From contig NZ_JACNMU010000008.1 of the NCBI RefSeq assembly GCF_014901205.1, positions 62,001 to 126,000 on the forward strand: 64,000 nucleotides of DNA, given 5' to 3'. The DNA comes from Meridianimarinicoccus sp. MJW13. GTDB lineage: Bacteria > Pseudomonadota > Alphaproteobacteria > Rhodobacterales > Rhodobacteraceae. Each line of letters begins with the position of its first letter. The stretch's first letter is position 1. Positions 52,673 through 62,814 of this stretch are shown one piece after another. The position numbers and the translations under genes were made by a program. The notes beneath the pieces were generated by a model, which saw only the letters and a list, made by a program, of their open reading frames with translations, did not search any database and was not told the origin of the DNA.

Positions 52673-55600
52673 TCCCGATGGATTGACGGGCTGTAGCCCA
52701 TGGTGCGCCATGACCTTGCAAGGATCGCTGGCCAGCATGGCCTCCATCCGTTGGCGCGCGGCAGCGAAGATCTCGTAGTCCAGCGCGGCCTGCCTCCGAA
52801 ACCGGCGCACCGCCTCGGGCGAGGGCTGAAGGTCGCGCGGCGTTCGGTTGAGCCATGGCAGATCCTTGGGTGCGGGCCGGCCAAAAGCCTGCGCGAGCCA
52901 TGACAGGCACGGCCCCATGTTCTCCAGCGTACCGACGAACCAATAGCGGTCCAGCGCCCGCCGCCAGTCGGTGTCGATCGAGGACAGGTGATACATCAGG
53001 GGATGCAGCGGCGCGCGGCTCAGGTGGTCGTCGATGGGCATCGGTTCGAATCCGGGATCGTGATCCGCCCGGTGCCGGCATTCGAAGAAATAGGACGACA
53101 GCGCCGCATCCAGCGGGTTGCGGACGAAGGTGAGGATCCGGAAATTCGGGTCGGACAGCAGCGCGGGATAGCGCGTCCGCAAGTGCTGGCTGGCCGGGTT
53201 GAAATGGCTCCACAGCAGTTGCGTCGGGTCCAATTGCGCAGGGTCAACGGGCGGCCCCGGCGCCTCTTCCGCCCAGGGATCACGCTCGTCGATGACCACG
53301 TCAAACCAGTCCGCGAAGACCTTGCGGCAGGTCGTGCCGCCGGCCTTGGCCATGTGGTGAAACACGTACCGGGGGCGCTGTTCGGGGCGCGGCACGCCGG
53401 GCAGACCGGCAATGGTCGCGGCAAGCGCGGCACCATAGGTGGCGCGATCCATGCTTCGGGGCGGGTGGATGGCAGCACGGGCTGCGGCGCGGGCTTCCTG
53501 TGACCCGGCAAGGCTTGCCGCGAGGGTGCAATAGGTATCCGGCGTCTGGGCAACAAGGTGGCCCAGCCCCCATGCCCGAAGCCAGGCAGCACCTTGCCGT
53601 CCCGCCTGGGTCTGTTTCCGGTCAAGGCTGATGACCGGGGTGCCGGCTTGCAGCGCCTCGACCACCGTGGTTGCGCCGGAATAGGGAAAACTGTCCAGAA
53701 ACACATCGGCGCCCGCCAGCAGGTCGGGGATTGTACCGGCGGGAACCGGCGCTTCGATCCGCACACGCGTCACCGGGATGGACTGCTCCGCACAGGCCGC
53801 CTGAACGCGGGCGACGAACCCCGACCGCGATCTTCCAAGACGCCAGTTCGCGGCGTAGGGATACAGGACCAGAACCGCATCGGGCACGGCGGCCAGAACC
53901 TTCAGCCAAGCCGTCAGAAGTGCCTGCGAAATCTTGTCGGTGTGCGCCGTGCTGACAAGGATCACGGCCTGCCCGGACAGTCCTAACCGCGCCCGAAGCA
54001 GCGGACTGGCCTGGGTCCGGTCGGGTCGGTGTTCCGATGGTGCGAACCGCTGCACGGGGTGGTCGGCCAGAACCAGCGTCTCGGTATACTGCCCGGAAAG
54101 ATCGGGATCGGCGGTTTCCCTGTCGCCGAGCATTACGTCGAAACTGCCCAATCCGGTGGTGGCCGGCGAGACGGCGGTCGTGGCAATCTGCAATGGCGCG
54201 ATGCGATGGGCACAGATCGCGGCAAGATTGTCAGGGCCGCTGAAATGCGAGGCCAGCCAGAAGATATGCGGCTGCAAGGACCGCATGGTTGCCATGGCGG
54301 CATCGGTTTCCAGCCAGTCCAGCGGGACGATCCGAAATTGGGGGGGCAGCGGATGCGGCTCCTCCTCGCGCTCCAGCGTATAGACGGTGATCTCGTAATC
54401 CGCTGATGGCAGAGCGCCCAGCATCCCTGCCAGAATGCGGGTTTCCGGCACATCGGCCTGCTGCCGCAGAAGCGCAGCAATGCGGATGCGCGGCCCTGCA
54501 ACGGGCGCTCCGGTCAGGGTGATCCGCCGATCGCGGCTCAGGTGATAGGCGTCCAGCGCCCGCCCCATGGCTTGGGAAACAGGCCGCATGTTGTGACCCG
54601 CAAACAGCAGCGGCAGGGGACGCAACCGGTGCAGCAGGCTTTCGGCCATCCGGTAGCGGGGGCTGCCGGGCGGCCGGGCGGAAAAGCAGGTGGCCACCCA
54701 GCCCGCCAGTGCCAGAACATGCCGTTCATAGGCCCGCAGGTCCGCGTCCGATTCCACCCGGTGCCAATCTGCGGTGAGGTAGCGGGCGATCTGTTCAGGG
54801 CGGGACAGCAGCGGATTGCCGAGGGTGTCGAGGAACGACCCCGCCTGCAGCGCCTGCCAGGGCGGAGTTTGCAGGATGGCCCGCGCCAGTTGGCGCGGCA
54901 TCTCCTCCCCGGCTCCCTGAACGGGGATCGGGATTGTCCCGGCGCCATCCGTCGCCGCCCGTGCCGCGCCAATGGTCAACAGATCCTCAAGCATCTGCGG
55001 GCGTGACAGCACGGCGCTGCAGCCCGTGCAGGTTTGCAGGGCCGTGTCGATCCGCGCCACGGTTTCGCCGTCGCTGACAGGGTCCGGAGATCGCCGCAGG
55101 GCAGCCGCCGCATCGGCAATCAGGGTGAACGGGGTGTCATGCCGGGTCACTGTCTGTACCCGTGGCAGCGCGGGCATCTTGGCGTTGAGCGTCAGCGACA
55201 GGATCCGCAACCGGATACGCTCCGGTTTCTCCACCGGGCCGCCCGCCACATGAACGCCAACATCAAGGCGACGCCATCCTTGAGACACAACCCCATCCAA
55301 GGGAATGCGCAGCACGCCGGTTTCAGCGATTGTCACGCCCGCCACCACCTCTGCGCCGACGGTCACCGCAAGGCGGGGCTGGTGGTCGTCTGTGGCCTGC
55401 GGCAGCAGCACCACCATCTCCAACTCGGGCGACGGGCCAATATCCGGCGGCAGGGAAAAGGTGATCATCCCGGAAAAATCGGCAAGCTCCACCGCGCGCG
55501 TGGTGTCCCAGCCGCCTGTGAAGATGCCCCCTTCTTCGGCGAGATCAGCCGCATCATGGATCACGCCCGGGGCAAGCATGCGCGGCCAGGGCGGCGTCCT

Positions 55601-57448
55601 GTAAGGGCAACGGATCGAAGTCAGATGCAGTTCCGCCGGATCCCCCGGCTCCTCCGGGGTCAACCGCAGGGCAAGGGCTGCCGGACACTGCCGATCGGCC
55701 CTTGCTGGTGGCACCTCCAACACCACGCGTGCCGAGGCGGTGACATGTGCCCTTGTGACCATGCCGTCATCTGCGGTGGCCGTCAGCACCCCTGATGACT
55801 GATCTGGCCCGAAGCAGAGCTCCAGGGCGGTCCGGCGCATGGGATCCGGGCGTGCCAACCGCAGGGTCAGCGTGCCATCCGCCGCCTTCGTCATTCCCTG
55901 CAAGGACGCGTCAAGGTCCAGGGTCTCACCGCTGCACAGCAGCGGCAGGCAAACATCCGGGATCAGCGGCGCGCAGGTCACGGCCTCGACGGACAGCAGG
56001 GCGGCGGGTCTGATGGGCGCGGCCAGTCGGGACCTCCAACTGGTTGCTGCCAACCGGGCGGACACCCTCAGCCGGGCGACACCGTCGGTGCCGAATTGCG
56101 CGGGCCCCAGGACCGCCTTCAGCCTGCCGCTTTCGTCGATCCGCCCGACAACGAGGCGCTTTTCACCGGCCCGGATCTCGACCTCTACCGGCGCACTGCC
56201 AAGTGCGCGCATGTCAAAGGCGATGCTCAGGCCGTCGTCGGGCGGGTCGGCGGGAAGCACCGAGATCTCTCCGGCCCGACGGTGCAACACCATGCCATCG
56301 TCGCTGCGGGTCCAATCGAAGTGGTTATAGCCGCTTCGCGCCGCCAGATGATCCGCAGGGCGGGTTTGCGATGCCGACGGTACAAGCCAGCGGCTGGGGT
56401 ACAGGGCTTTGCGCGCGGCACGCAATCGGGCACCCTGGCTCGATTCTGTCAGAGCGCGTGCAAGGGCCGATCGACCCGATCGATCCGCCAGACCGACCGT
56501 CAAACCGCCAGTCGTGCGGAGTGTGGCGCGAAACAGGGTCATGACCATCGCAAGCCGCAACGATCCCCCGCTCAGGCGCCGCGCGATCCCGCCAATCCGC
56601 GCAAGTGTCATCCGTGGATCGCCCCCCCTTCGGGCGTCCAGCGCTAGGCCAAGCGCGGCGCGGCGCAACTCGAACACCGCCGCCGGGGCCGCGCCGCCCT
56701 TGTCTCCTGCGGCCGCCAGAACATCGGCGGTCGCGAGGCAGGAATCGACGGCATCATGCGCTGCCCGGTCCAGAACCGCCTGCTGCGGCTCGGCAGAGCG
56801 ATAGTACCCGTTGCCCCCGTGAACCCGGTAGCACGCAAGTGGAATGTCCAACTGACGGATCGGCCCCAGCATTGCGGCAAGCCGCAACAGAACCGCATCC
56901 GCGCTGATCCGCCAACGGGCCTCGGGAAGCGGGAAGAACGGCCTGAGACGCGCGCCGTTGAAGGCATTTCCCGACGTGGGAACGAAGGGAAACTGGCCGC
57001 GAGACAGCAATTCCGGCCGCATGTCACCGGACGGCGGCCAAAGCGGATAGGCCCCGATCCGCGCGCCGGTCTCATCGATCAGGGACATGCGATAGCCAAG
57101 CGCCGCCAATGCGGGGTTCCAGCTTGCCCGGATCAGCGCACTGGCGTCCGGTTCCAACACGTCATCGGCATCCAGAAACACGACGATCTCGCCGGTGGTA
57201 CGGGCAAGTCCGGCATTGAACGCAGAGGCTTGCCCCCCGTTCGGCTTGCGGATTGCGATCAGGCGGTCGTCATAGCGGTCAAGGATTTCGCGGCTGGCGT
57301 CATCGGAGCCATCGTCAACGACGATCAGTTCATCGACCGGCAGGCTTTGTGCCCGGACAGAGTCGATCGCCGCGCCCAGGTACGGTCCATAGTTGAAATT
57401 GGTGATGACAACGCTCAGGCTGGGGGCGGCCATCTGTCGGCAGGTCAT
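52658..57448 (-). CDS. Giant fusion: GT2 glycosyltransferase, OGT/SPINDLY-like domain, sulfotransferase
   Basis: About 1,596 residues; an in-frame ATG at 57433 is an alternative start and neither has a clear ribosome site. Residues 10-230 are a GT-A family 2 domain with SVVITNFNYGPYLGAAIDS and VVFLDADDVLEPDA. A middle region (about 250-980) is beta-rich and unassigned. Residues 985-1330 match the C-terminal catalytic half of OGT/SPINDLY proteins, including ADVFLDSFPYSGATTVVEAL and AGTPVISL. Residues 1345-1570 are a sulfotransferase, with the PAPS 5'-loop HHMAKAGGTTCRKVF near 1363 and the 3'-phosphate motif FVRNPLDAALSSY near 1440. Likely role: assembly and sulfation of a surface glycan or glycoprotein. 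Confidence 0.82.
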   Translation of the reverse strand: MTCRQMAAPSLSVVITNFNYGPYLGAAIDSVRAQSLPVDELIVVDDGSDDASREILDRYDDRLIAIRKPNGGQASAFNAGLARTTGEIVVFLDADDVLEPDASALIRASWNPALAALGYRMSLIDETGARIGAYPLWPPSGDMRPELLSRGQFPFVPTSGNAFNGARLRPFFPLPEARWRISADAVLLRLAAMLGPIRQLDIPLACYRVHGGNGYYRSAEPQQAVLDRAAHDAVDSCLATADVLAAAGDKGGAAPAAVFELRRAALGLALDARRGGDPRMTLARIGGIARRLSGGSLRLAMVMTLFRATLRTTGGLTVGLADRSGRSALARALTESSQGARLRAARKALYPSRWLVPSASQTRPADHLAARSGYNHFDWTRSDDGMVLHRRAGEISVLPADPPDDGLSIAFDMRALGSAPVEVEIRAGEKRLVVGRIDESGRLKAVLGPAQFGTDGVARLRVSARLAATSWRSRLAAPIRPAALLSVEAVTCAPLIPDVCLPLLCSGETLDLDASLQGMTKAADGTLTLRLARPDPMRRTALELCFGPDQSSGVLTATADDGMVTRAHVTASARVVLEVPPARADRQCPAALALRLTPEEPGDPAELHLTSIRCPYRTPPWPRMLAPGVIHDAADLAEEGGIFTGGWDTTRAVELADFSGMITFSLPPDIGPSPELEMVVLLPQATDDHQPRLAVTVGAEVVAGVTIAETGVLRIPLDGVVSQGWRRLDVGVHVAGGPVEKPERIRLRILSLTLNAKMPALPRVQTVTRHDTPFTLIADAAAALRRSPDPVSDGETVARIDTALQTCTGCSAVLSRPQMLEDLLTIGAARAATDGAGTIPIPVQGAGEEMPRQLARAILQTPPWQALQAGSFLDTLGNPLLSRPEQIARYLTADWHRVESDADLRAYERHVLALAGWVATCFSARPPGSPRYRMAESLLHRLRPLPLLFAGHNMRPVSQAMGRALDAYHLSRDRRITLTGAPVAGPRIRIAALLRQQADVPETRILAGMLGALPSADYEITVYTLEREEEPHPLPPQFRIVPLDWLETDAAMATMRSLQPHIFWLASHFSGPDNLAAICAHRIAPLQIATTAVSPATTGLGSFDVMLGDRETADPDLSGQYTETLVLADHPVQRFAPSEHRPDRTQASPLLRARLGLSGQAVILVSTAHTDKISQALLTAWLKVLAAVPDAVLVLYPYAANWRLGRSRSGFVARVQAACAEQSIPVTRVRIEAPVPAGTIPDLLAGADVFLDSFPYSGATTVVEALQAGTPVISLDRKQTQAGRQGAAWLRAWGLGHLVAQTPDTYCTLAASLAGSQEARAAARAAIHPPRSMDRATYGAALAATIAGLPGVPRPEQRPRYVFHHMAKAGGTTCRKVFADWFDVVIDERDPWAEEAPGPPVDPAQLDPTQLLWSHFNPASQHLRTRYPALLSDPNFRILTFVRNPLDAALSSYFFECRHRADHDPGFEPMPIDDHLSRAPLHPLMYHLSSIDTDWRRALDRYWFVGTLENMGPCLSWLAQAFGRPAPKDLPWLNRTPRDLQPSPEAVRRFRRQAALDYEIFAAARQRMEAMLASDPCKVMAHHGLQPVNPSGSGGA

Positions 57449-57457
57449 GCGCCGGGT

Positions 57458-57844
57458 CTACGACCCGTTGCGCCCGTTGGAGCCGCCATTGGAGTCGGCA
57501 ACCTTCGTCAAGCCGAACAGGTTCTGCACCGAGTAGTCGAGTTGCCGTTGCACGCCGCGCGAGAGCCCGAGAACACTGCTGCGCGGTACGTTGGCAAGCG
57601 TTGACGCGGGCATTGCGTTCAGCAGGTTGGCGGATTGCGAACTGCTGCTGTAGGCTTCGATGAAGCCGGTCACATCGGCGGCGGACTTGGACTGAAGGGC
57701 CTTTTGATAGGCCGCATCCTGCGCAGTGGATGATGCACTCCCGGCCGGTGTCGGGACCATGTCACATCCGACAGGGATGATGACCACGCTGGCGCCAAGA
57801 AGTGCCGCAGCCCCGATTTTCCGAATGTTGTGATTGTCCGCCAT
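57458..57844 (-). CDS. Small exported protein, possible lipoprotein
   Basis: 128 residues. A hydrophobic segment (about 11-25) ends with PVGC, a weak lipobox. AAYQKALQSKSAADVTGFIEA recalls the short helical repeats of caspase-associated proteins. The C-terminus is rich in Gly, Ser and Asn. It ends 9 bases before the fusion gene and is in the same direction, so it is probably co-transcribed. No family recognised. Confidence 0.55.
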   Translation of the reverse strand: MADNHNIRKIGAAALLGASVVIIPVGCDMVPTPAGSASSTAQDAAYQKALQSKSAADVTGFIEAYSSSSQSANLLNAMPASTLANVPRSSVLGLSRGVQRQLDYSVQNLFGLTKVADSNGGSNGRNGS

Positions 57845-58071
57845 GTTACCGGCCTCCTGCTTGATCCTACGTCAACTTGGGCCGCAGGTCAAATTTTGGC
57901 TGGCGCAGAGGCCGCGATCCGGACCGATGCAAAGCTGTGGTCACGCCGCATTTCCGGGATGATCGGTGCCGCGCCAGGGGCCTCGGGGTGCAGGTGTTGG
58001 TCTGGCAGTTTGCCTGGGCCAGCAAGGCGCACACCGCGCGTGGGCACAGCGTGCCCAAGTTTCGAACAGGC

Positions 58072-58749
58072 TCACATCAGGCGGGCTTGCAGGGCTTCGG
58101 GATTGCGCACGGCGATCACTCCATAGTCCATGTGGATTTCGCCATTTCGTTTCAGCTTGCGCAAGATGGTGCCCGTCGCCGTACGCGAAAGATTGGCTGC
58201 AACCGCCAGTTCTTGCTGTGTAATCCGGATTGACTCCAGTGGCGGGGATGCCGGGTGGTTCAGCCGATGGCCCGTCAGCCTGAGCAAGAGCGCAACGACC
58301 CGCGCCTCGGCCGAGGCGAGCATCAGGTCGTCCGCTGCGCCCATTGCCAGCATTCCGTGCTGCACCGCCAGAACCGCAATCCAGCGCCAGATCTCGGGCT
58401 CTGCCCCGGCCATTTCCAGAAACGCGGTTCTGGTGACACGCAGCAGAAGCAGATCCTCGTTGGCATCGATCTCCATGATGCGCTGCAGGCCGGTCACGAG
58501 TTCGAAGTCTCCGAACCAGAATCCGGGTCCGCAGATATGGGCGACCCGCTGTTCGTGTTCGTTCATCGCGATGTGCATCCCGATGGAGCCCGAGGCAATT
58601 CCAAACAGGTCACCTGCCTCGTCTCCAATTCGAAAGACGATCTCTCCTGCCGGGACGCGCACCCATGAGCCTAGCGACAGAATGCTGTCCGCCAGCGGTG
58701 CAGGAACATCGCCCAACCATCCGGATTTCAGGTGTGTGTGGTCCGCCAT
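58072..58749 (-). CDS. Crp/Fnr-family transcriptional regulator
   Basis: 225 residues. An N-terminal cyclic-nucleotide-binding-like domain (about 15-135) is followed by a winged helix with ITQQELAVAANLSRTATGTILRKL near 172-195. It lacks the N-terminal cysteine cluster of FNR, so it is not an oxygen sensor of that kind. The start at 58749 has GGCGGAT upstream. An 18-bp palindrome lies 20 bases upstream and is a likely autoregulatory site. The gene diverges from the DUF3604 operon, which it may control. Confidence 0.85.
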   Translation of the reverse strand: MADHTHLKSGWLGDVPAPLADSILSLGSWVRVPAGEIVFRIGDEAGDLFGIASGSIGMHIAMNEHEQRVAHICGPGFWFGDFELVTGLQRIMEIDANEDLLLLRVTRTAFLEMAGAEPEIWRWIAVLAVQHGMLAMGAADDLMLASAEARVVALLLRLTGHRLNHPASPPLESIRITQQELAVAANLSRTATGTILRKLKRNGEIHMDYGVIAVRNPEALQARLM

Positions 58750-58768
58750 CTTGCATCCGCCATTTTCA

Positions 58769-58786
58769 CAGGATTGGTCAATCCTG
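58769..58786. promoter_or_regulatory. 18-bp palindrome between the Crp/Fnr gene and the DUF3604 operon
   Basis: CAGGATTGGTCAATCCTG is perfectly palindromic (8-2-8). It lies 20 bases before the regulator's start and 97 bases before the small secreted gene, which suits a Crp/Fnr-type operator controlling one or both directions. The sequence does not match the CRP or FNR consensus, so specificity would be its own. Confidence 0.55.
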
Positions 58787-58882
58787 CACAATGTTTTCGA
58801 GATGCCAATGGTATTCTGCGTCGATGCAGTGGCATAGGATAGAAGGCCACCGCGCCTGTCAAAGTCTTGGGCTGCCCGGAAA

Positions 58883-59056
58883 ATGGACCGATCAAACGCA
58901 ATGCAATGGAAGCTGTCCGGCCTGATTGTCGCACTGTCCGCCATGTCTGCGGGGGCACAAGACAATGGACTGCCGGCTGACCATAGTTTTCACGACGACG
59001 GCATCACCCTCGAGAACACCTTCGGCCTGACGGCCAAACTTCTGCTGCCGAGATAG
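58883..59056 (+). CDS. Small secreted peptide upstream of DUF3604 genes
   Basis: 57 residues. Residues 1-25 form a signal peptide (LSGLIVALSAMSAGAQ), leaving a mature chain of about 32 residues rich in Asp, His and Leu with no cysteines. Its stop codon overlaps the ribosome binding site of the DUF3604 gene, which starts 12 bases later, so the two are probably co-transcribed. No clear ribosome site precedes it. No family recognised. Confidence 0.5.
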   Translation: MDRSNAMQWKLSGLIVALSAMSAGAQDNGLPADHSFHDDGITLENTFGLTAKLLLPR

Positions 59057-59067
59057 GAGATATTTCC

Positions 59068-61011
59068 ATGCGACCATCCGTTCTTGCCCTTGGCGTCACC
59101 CTTTCCGCTGCAGCGTTCACGCTGGCCTTGCCGTCCGGTACTGTGGCGCAGGACATCCCGCCAGACGCGGCTTCGGATGTTCTGAAGGGCCGGCCCTATT
59201 CGCCCTATGCCGACCGGGCTTTTCCCACGAGTGTGTTTTTCGGCGATACCCATGTGCACACGGCCCTGTCGGCGGATGCCGGTGGCGGCGGAACACGGCT
59301 GTTGCCGCGCGACAGCTATCGTCTGGCCCGGGGGGAACAGATCGTCTCGAACACCGGGCAGCCGGTGCAACTGTCCCGGCCCCTGGATTACTACATGATC
59401 ACCGATCACTCGGACGGGATGGGTGCCATCACCGATATCCTGTCCGGGGCGCCCAACATCCTTGCCGACGAACAGGGGCGGAAATTCCACGAGGCCTTCG
59501 CGCAGGGCGGGCAGACGGCGCGCGAGGCGGCGCAGGAACTGACCAAGCAGTTTGCGCAGGGCACCCTGTCGCCGGTTCTGAACTACCAACCCGGCAACCC
59601 GGCCTACAAGCGCGTGTGGGACGACATCATCGCCGCCGCGGAAGAGTTCAACAACCCCGGCGTGTTCACCACCTTCATCGCCTACGAATGGACGTCGCTG
59701 GTGGCGGGCAACAACCTGCACCGCAATGTCATCTTCCGCGACGGGCCGGAACGGGCTGGACAGGTCGTGCCCTATTCGACCACGCCGCCGCTGGGATCCA
59801 GCAATCCCCGCGATCTGTGGGCCTGGCTGGAAAACTACGAAGCGGTGACTGGCGGCGATGTCACCGCGATCCCCCACAACGGCAACCTGTCGAACGGGAT
59901 GATGTTTCCGCTGGTGGACGACTTTGCCGATGGTGTGCCGCTGGATGCCACGTACGCGGCGGCCCGGCAGAAATGGGAACGCTTGTACGAGTGGACGCAG
60001 CTGAAGGGCGATGGCGAAGCCCATCCCCTGCTGTCGACCGAGGATGAGTTCGCCGATTTCGAAACCTGGGACTACGGCAACCTTGATGCGACCGAACGCA
60101 AGACCCCAGAAATGTTGCCCGGCGAATACGCACGGTCCGGGCTTCTGCGCGGGCTGGAGCTTGAAGCCACGCTGGGCACCAATCCCTACAAGTTCGGCGC
60201 CGATGGTGCGACCGATACCCATATCGGCATGACAACGGTTCAGGAGGACAACTTCTTCAGCAAGTTCGCCGCCTATGAACCCAGCCCCGAACGGGCCAAG
60301 CACGTTGGCCGGAACTTCCCGGATGGCGAGGTTGCCTATGAATCCTGGATCTATTCGGCAGCAGGGCTGACCGCCGTCTGGGCCACGGACAACACCCGTG
60401 GCGCGATCTTCGATGCCATGGAACGGCGTGAAACCTATGCCACCACCGGCCCCCGCATGACGGTGCGCTTCTTCGGCGGCGACTTTGCCGAAAGCGCGAT
60501 CGACCGCCGCGACCTGGCTCGCATCGGCTATACCGGAGGGGTTCCCATGGGCGGCGATCTGGCGCCACCCGCCGAAGGCGATGCGCCGGATTTCCTGGTC
60601 TACGCGCTGCGTGATCCCATCGGCGCCAACCTCGATCGCATCCAGATCATCAAGGGCTGGATCGATGCCGAGACCGGCGCGGCGATGGAGAAGGTCCATG
60701 ATGTGGCCTGGGCAGGCGACCGCACCCCCGGCGCGGATGGAAAGCTTCCCCCGGTGGGCAACACGGTCGATCTGTCGATCCCGTCCTGGACCAACGACAT
60801 CGGCGCAGCCGAACTGGGGGCGGTCTGGACGGATCCCGACTTCGACCCGGACGAACGCGCCTTCTACTATGCCCGCGTGATCGAGATCCCCACCCCCCGC
60901 TGGACCGCCTATGACGCGGTGAAATTCGGCGTTGAAATGGGCCCGGACGTGACCATGGTCACGCAGGATCGCGCCTATACCTCGCCGATCTGGCACACAC
61001 CCCAAGGATAG
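59068..61011 (+). CDS. DUF3604 exported protein, first copy
   Basis: 647 residues, signal peptide 1-28. Motifs of the PHP-like metal fold are visible: FFGDTHVHTALSADA near residue 59, ITDHSDGM near 111, IPHNGNLSNG near 270 and TDTHIGM near 385. These residues could bind two metals, as in phosphoesterases or amidohydrolases. The substrate is unknown. The start follows AGGAGA. The next gene is a full-length paralogue, 4 bases downstream. Confidence 0.8.
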   Translation: MRPSVLALGVTLSAAAFTLALPSGTVAQDIPPDAASDVLKGRPYSPYADRAFPTSVFFGDTHVHTALSADAGGGGTRLLPRDSYRLARGEQIVSNTGQPVQLSRPLDYYMITDHSDGMGAITDILSGAPNILADEQGRKFHEAFAQGGQTAREAAQELTKQFAQGTLSPVLNYQPGNPAYKRVWDDIIAAAEEFNNPGVFTTFIAYEWTSLVAGNNLHRNVIFRDGPERAGQVVPYSTTPPLGSSNPRDLWAWLENYEAVTGGDVTAIPHNGNLSNGMMFPLVDDFADGVPLDATYAAARQKWERLYEWTQLKGDGEAHPLLSTEDEFADFETWDYGNLDATERKTPEMLPGEYARSGLLRGLELEATLGTNPYKFGADGATDTHIGMTTVQEDNFFSKFAAYEPSPERAKHVGRNFPDGEVAYESWIYSAAGLTAVWATDNTRGAIFDAMERRETYATTGPRMTVRFFGGDFAESAIDRRDLARIGYTGGVPMGGDLAPPAEGDAPDFLVYALRDPIGANLDRIQIIKGWIDAETGAAMEKVHDVAWAGDRTPGADGKLPPVGNTVDLSIPSWTNDIGAAELGAVWTDPDFDPDERAFYYARVIEIPTPRWTAYDAVKFGVEMGPDVTMVTQDRAYTSPIWHTPQG

Positions 61012-61015
61012 ATTG

Positions 61016-62803
61016 ATGCAAGCCCTAGCCCCCAGCCTTGCCCTCGTGCTTCTTGCGACAACCGCGCTGGCCGAACCCAACCCGGCGAGAAACGCCTATT
61101 TCGGCGAAACCCACATGCACACGGCCCTGTCGCTGGATGCCTATATTGGCGGCACCCGTCTGATGCCGTCGGACAGCTACCGCTTCGCCAAGGGCGCGCC
61201 GGTGCTGGTCAATGGTCGGCACAAGCAGTTGGACCGGCCACTGGATTTCGCCGCCGTCAGCGATCACGCGGAATACCTGGGCGAAATGGTCTCGACCATC
61301 TTTCCCGACGCGCCGGGGCACCTGGACGAGACCATCGTGAACCTGCGCAACCTTCAGACCCTGGAGGAACGACAGCAGTGGTTTTACAAATACGTCGTCT
61401 CGAACACGCGCGGCGACAACCCCAGCCATCCGCCGTTCTGGCAGGGCGAGGATACCACGCGCACCGGCTGGCAGATCACCATCGACGCCGCCGAGGAACA
61501 TAATGATCCGGGCAATTTCACGGCGTTCATCGCCTTTGAATGGTCGGCAGCCCCCGCCGGCGGCAACATGCATCGCAACGTCATCTTCCGCGACAGTGTG
61601 GTGCCGGGTCTGCCGCTGGACAGCTGGACCACCAACAAGGCCGAAGAGCTTTGGCAGTGGCTGGACGCGACCGAGCAGGCGGGCTCTACCCTGCTGGCGA
61701 TCCCGCACAACTCGAACGCCTCGAAGGGGTTGATGTTCCCACAGGTCGACAGTTTCGGCGATCCGGTCGATGCCGAATGGGCCGCCAGCCGCAACAAGTG
61801 GGAACCGCTGGTCGAGATGATGCAGATCAAGGGCAATTCCGAAGTGCACAGGTCGTTCTGGGCCGCCGACGAGTTTGCCAATTTCGAGAATGCCGACACG
61901 ATCCAGAAGAACTCGAACCGCTGGTTCTCGAAACAGGATTTCGTGCGTGAAGGGCTGAAGATTGGGCTGGCGCAGGGACAGGCGCTTGGCACCAATCCCA
62001 ACCAGATGGGCTTCATCGGTGGCACGGACAACCACAACGGGTTGACCAGCGACGTTTCCGAGGATGATTTCATCGGCGGGCACGGGCCCGAGGATGGCAG
62101 CGTAGAGCGTCGGCGAACTGCCGGTGTTGGCGGCTGGATCGACGGGATCGACCTGTCCATCGGCTCGCTCGCCGGGGTCTGGGCCGAGGAAAACACCCGC
62201 GCGTCGATCTGGGATGCCATGAAACGGCGCGAAACCTTCGCCACCTCTGGCCCGCGCATCAAGGCGCGGATGTTCGGAGGGGCCGGGCTGGTTCCGGTAT
62301 CCGATCCGGTGGATTTGGTCGCACAGGGCTACGCGGGCGGTGTGCCGATGGGCGGTGTTCTGGAGGCGGGCCAGACGGCGCCGACCTTTACCGTCTACGC
62401 CGAGAAGGACCCCGATGGCGCCAATCTGGATCGCTTCCAGATCATCAAGGGCTGGGTCGATGCCGAGGGCGAGACACATGAACGGATCATCGATGCCGTC
62501 TGGGCCGGGGATCGCACCCCCGACAGCGACGGCCAGTTGCCGCCGGTCGGCAATACGGTGGATCTGGAAACCGCGCTTTATACCAACGACATCGGGGCGC
62601 CGATGCTTGTGGGAAGTTGGACGGATGACGATTTCGACCCGACGCAGGGCGCCTTCTACTATGGCCGCGTGATCGAGATCCCGACGCCGCGCTGGACAAC
62701 GTATGATGCCGTCCGCAACGGCCTGCCCCTGTTGAAAGAAGTGCCCGCGACGATCCAGGAACGCGCCTGGACGTCGCCGATCTGGCACACGCCGGCAAAG
62801 TGA
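61016..62803 (+). CDS. DUF3604 exported protein, second copy
   Basis: 595 residues, signal peptide 1-19. It mirrors the first copy: FGETHMHTALSLDA near residue 28, VSDHAEYLG near 81, IPHNSNASKG near 228 and GGTDNHNGL near 338. The ATG at 61016 is used; a TTG one codon earlier could also serve. The pair differs enough in length and mid-region to act on different substrates. An outer-membrane protein gene follows. Confidence 0.8.
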   Translation: MQALAPSLALVLLATTALAEPNPARNAYFGETHMHTALSLDAYIGGTRLMPSDSYRFAKGAPVLVNGRHKQLDRPLDFAAVSDHAEYLGEMVSTIFPDAPGHLDETIVNLRNLQTLEERQQWFYKYVVSNTRGDNPSHPPFWQGEDTTRTGWQITIDAAEEHNDPGNFTAFIAFEWSAAPAGGNMHRNVIFRDSVVPGLPLDSWTTNKAEELWQWLDATEQAGSTLLAIPHNSNASKGLMFPQVDSFGDPVDAEWAASRNKWEPLVEMMQIKGNSEVHRSFWAADEFANFENADTIQKNSNRWFSKQDFVREGLKIGLAQGQALGTNPNQMGFIGGTDNHNGLTSDVSEDDFIGGHGPEDGSVERRRTAGVGGWIDGIDLSIGSLAGVWAEENTRASIWDAMKRRETFATSGPRIKARMFGGAGLVPVSDPVDLVAQGYAGGVPMGGVLEAGQTAPTFTVYAEKDPDGANLDRFQIIKGWVDAEGETHERIIDAVWAGDRTPDSDGQLPPVGNTVDLETALYTNDIGAPMLVGSWTDDDFDPTQGAFYYGRVIEIPTPRWTTYDAVRNGLPLLKEVPATIQERAWTSPIWHTPAK

Positions 62804-62814
62804 GGGGGACGACA

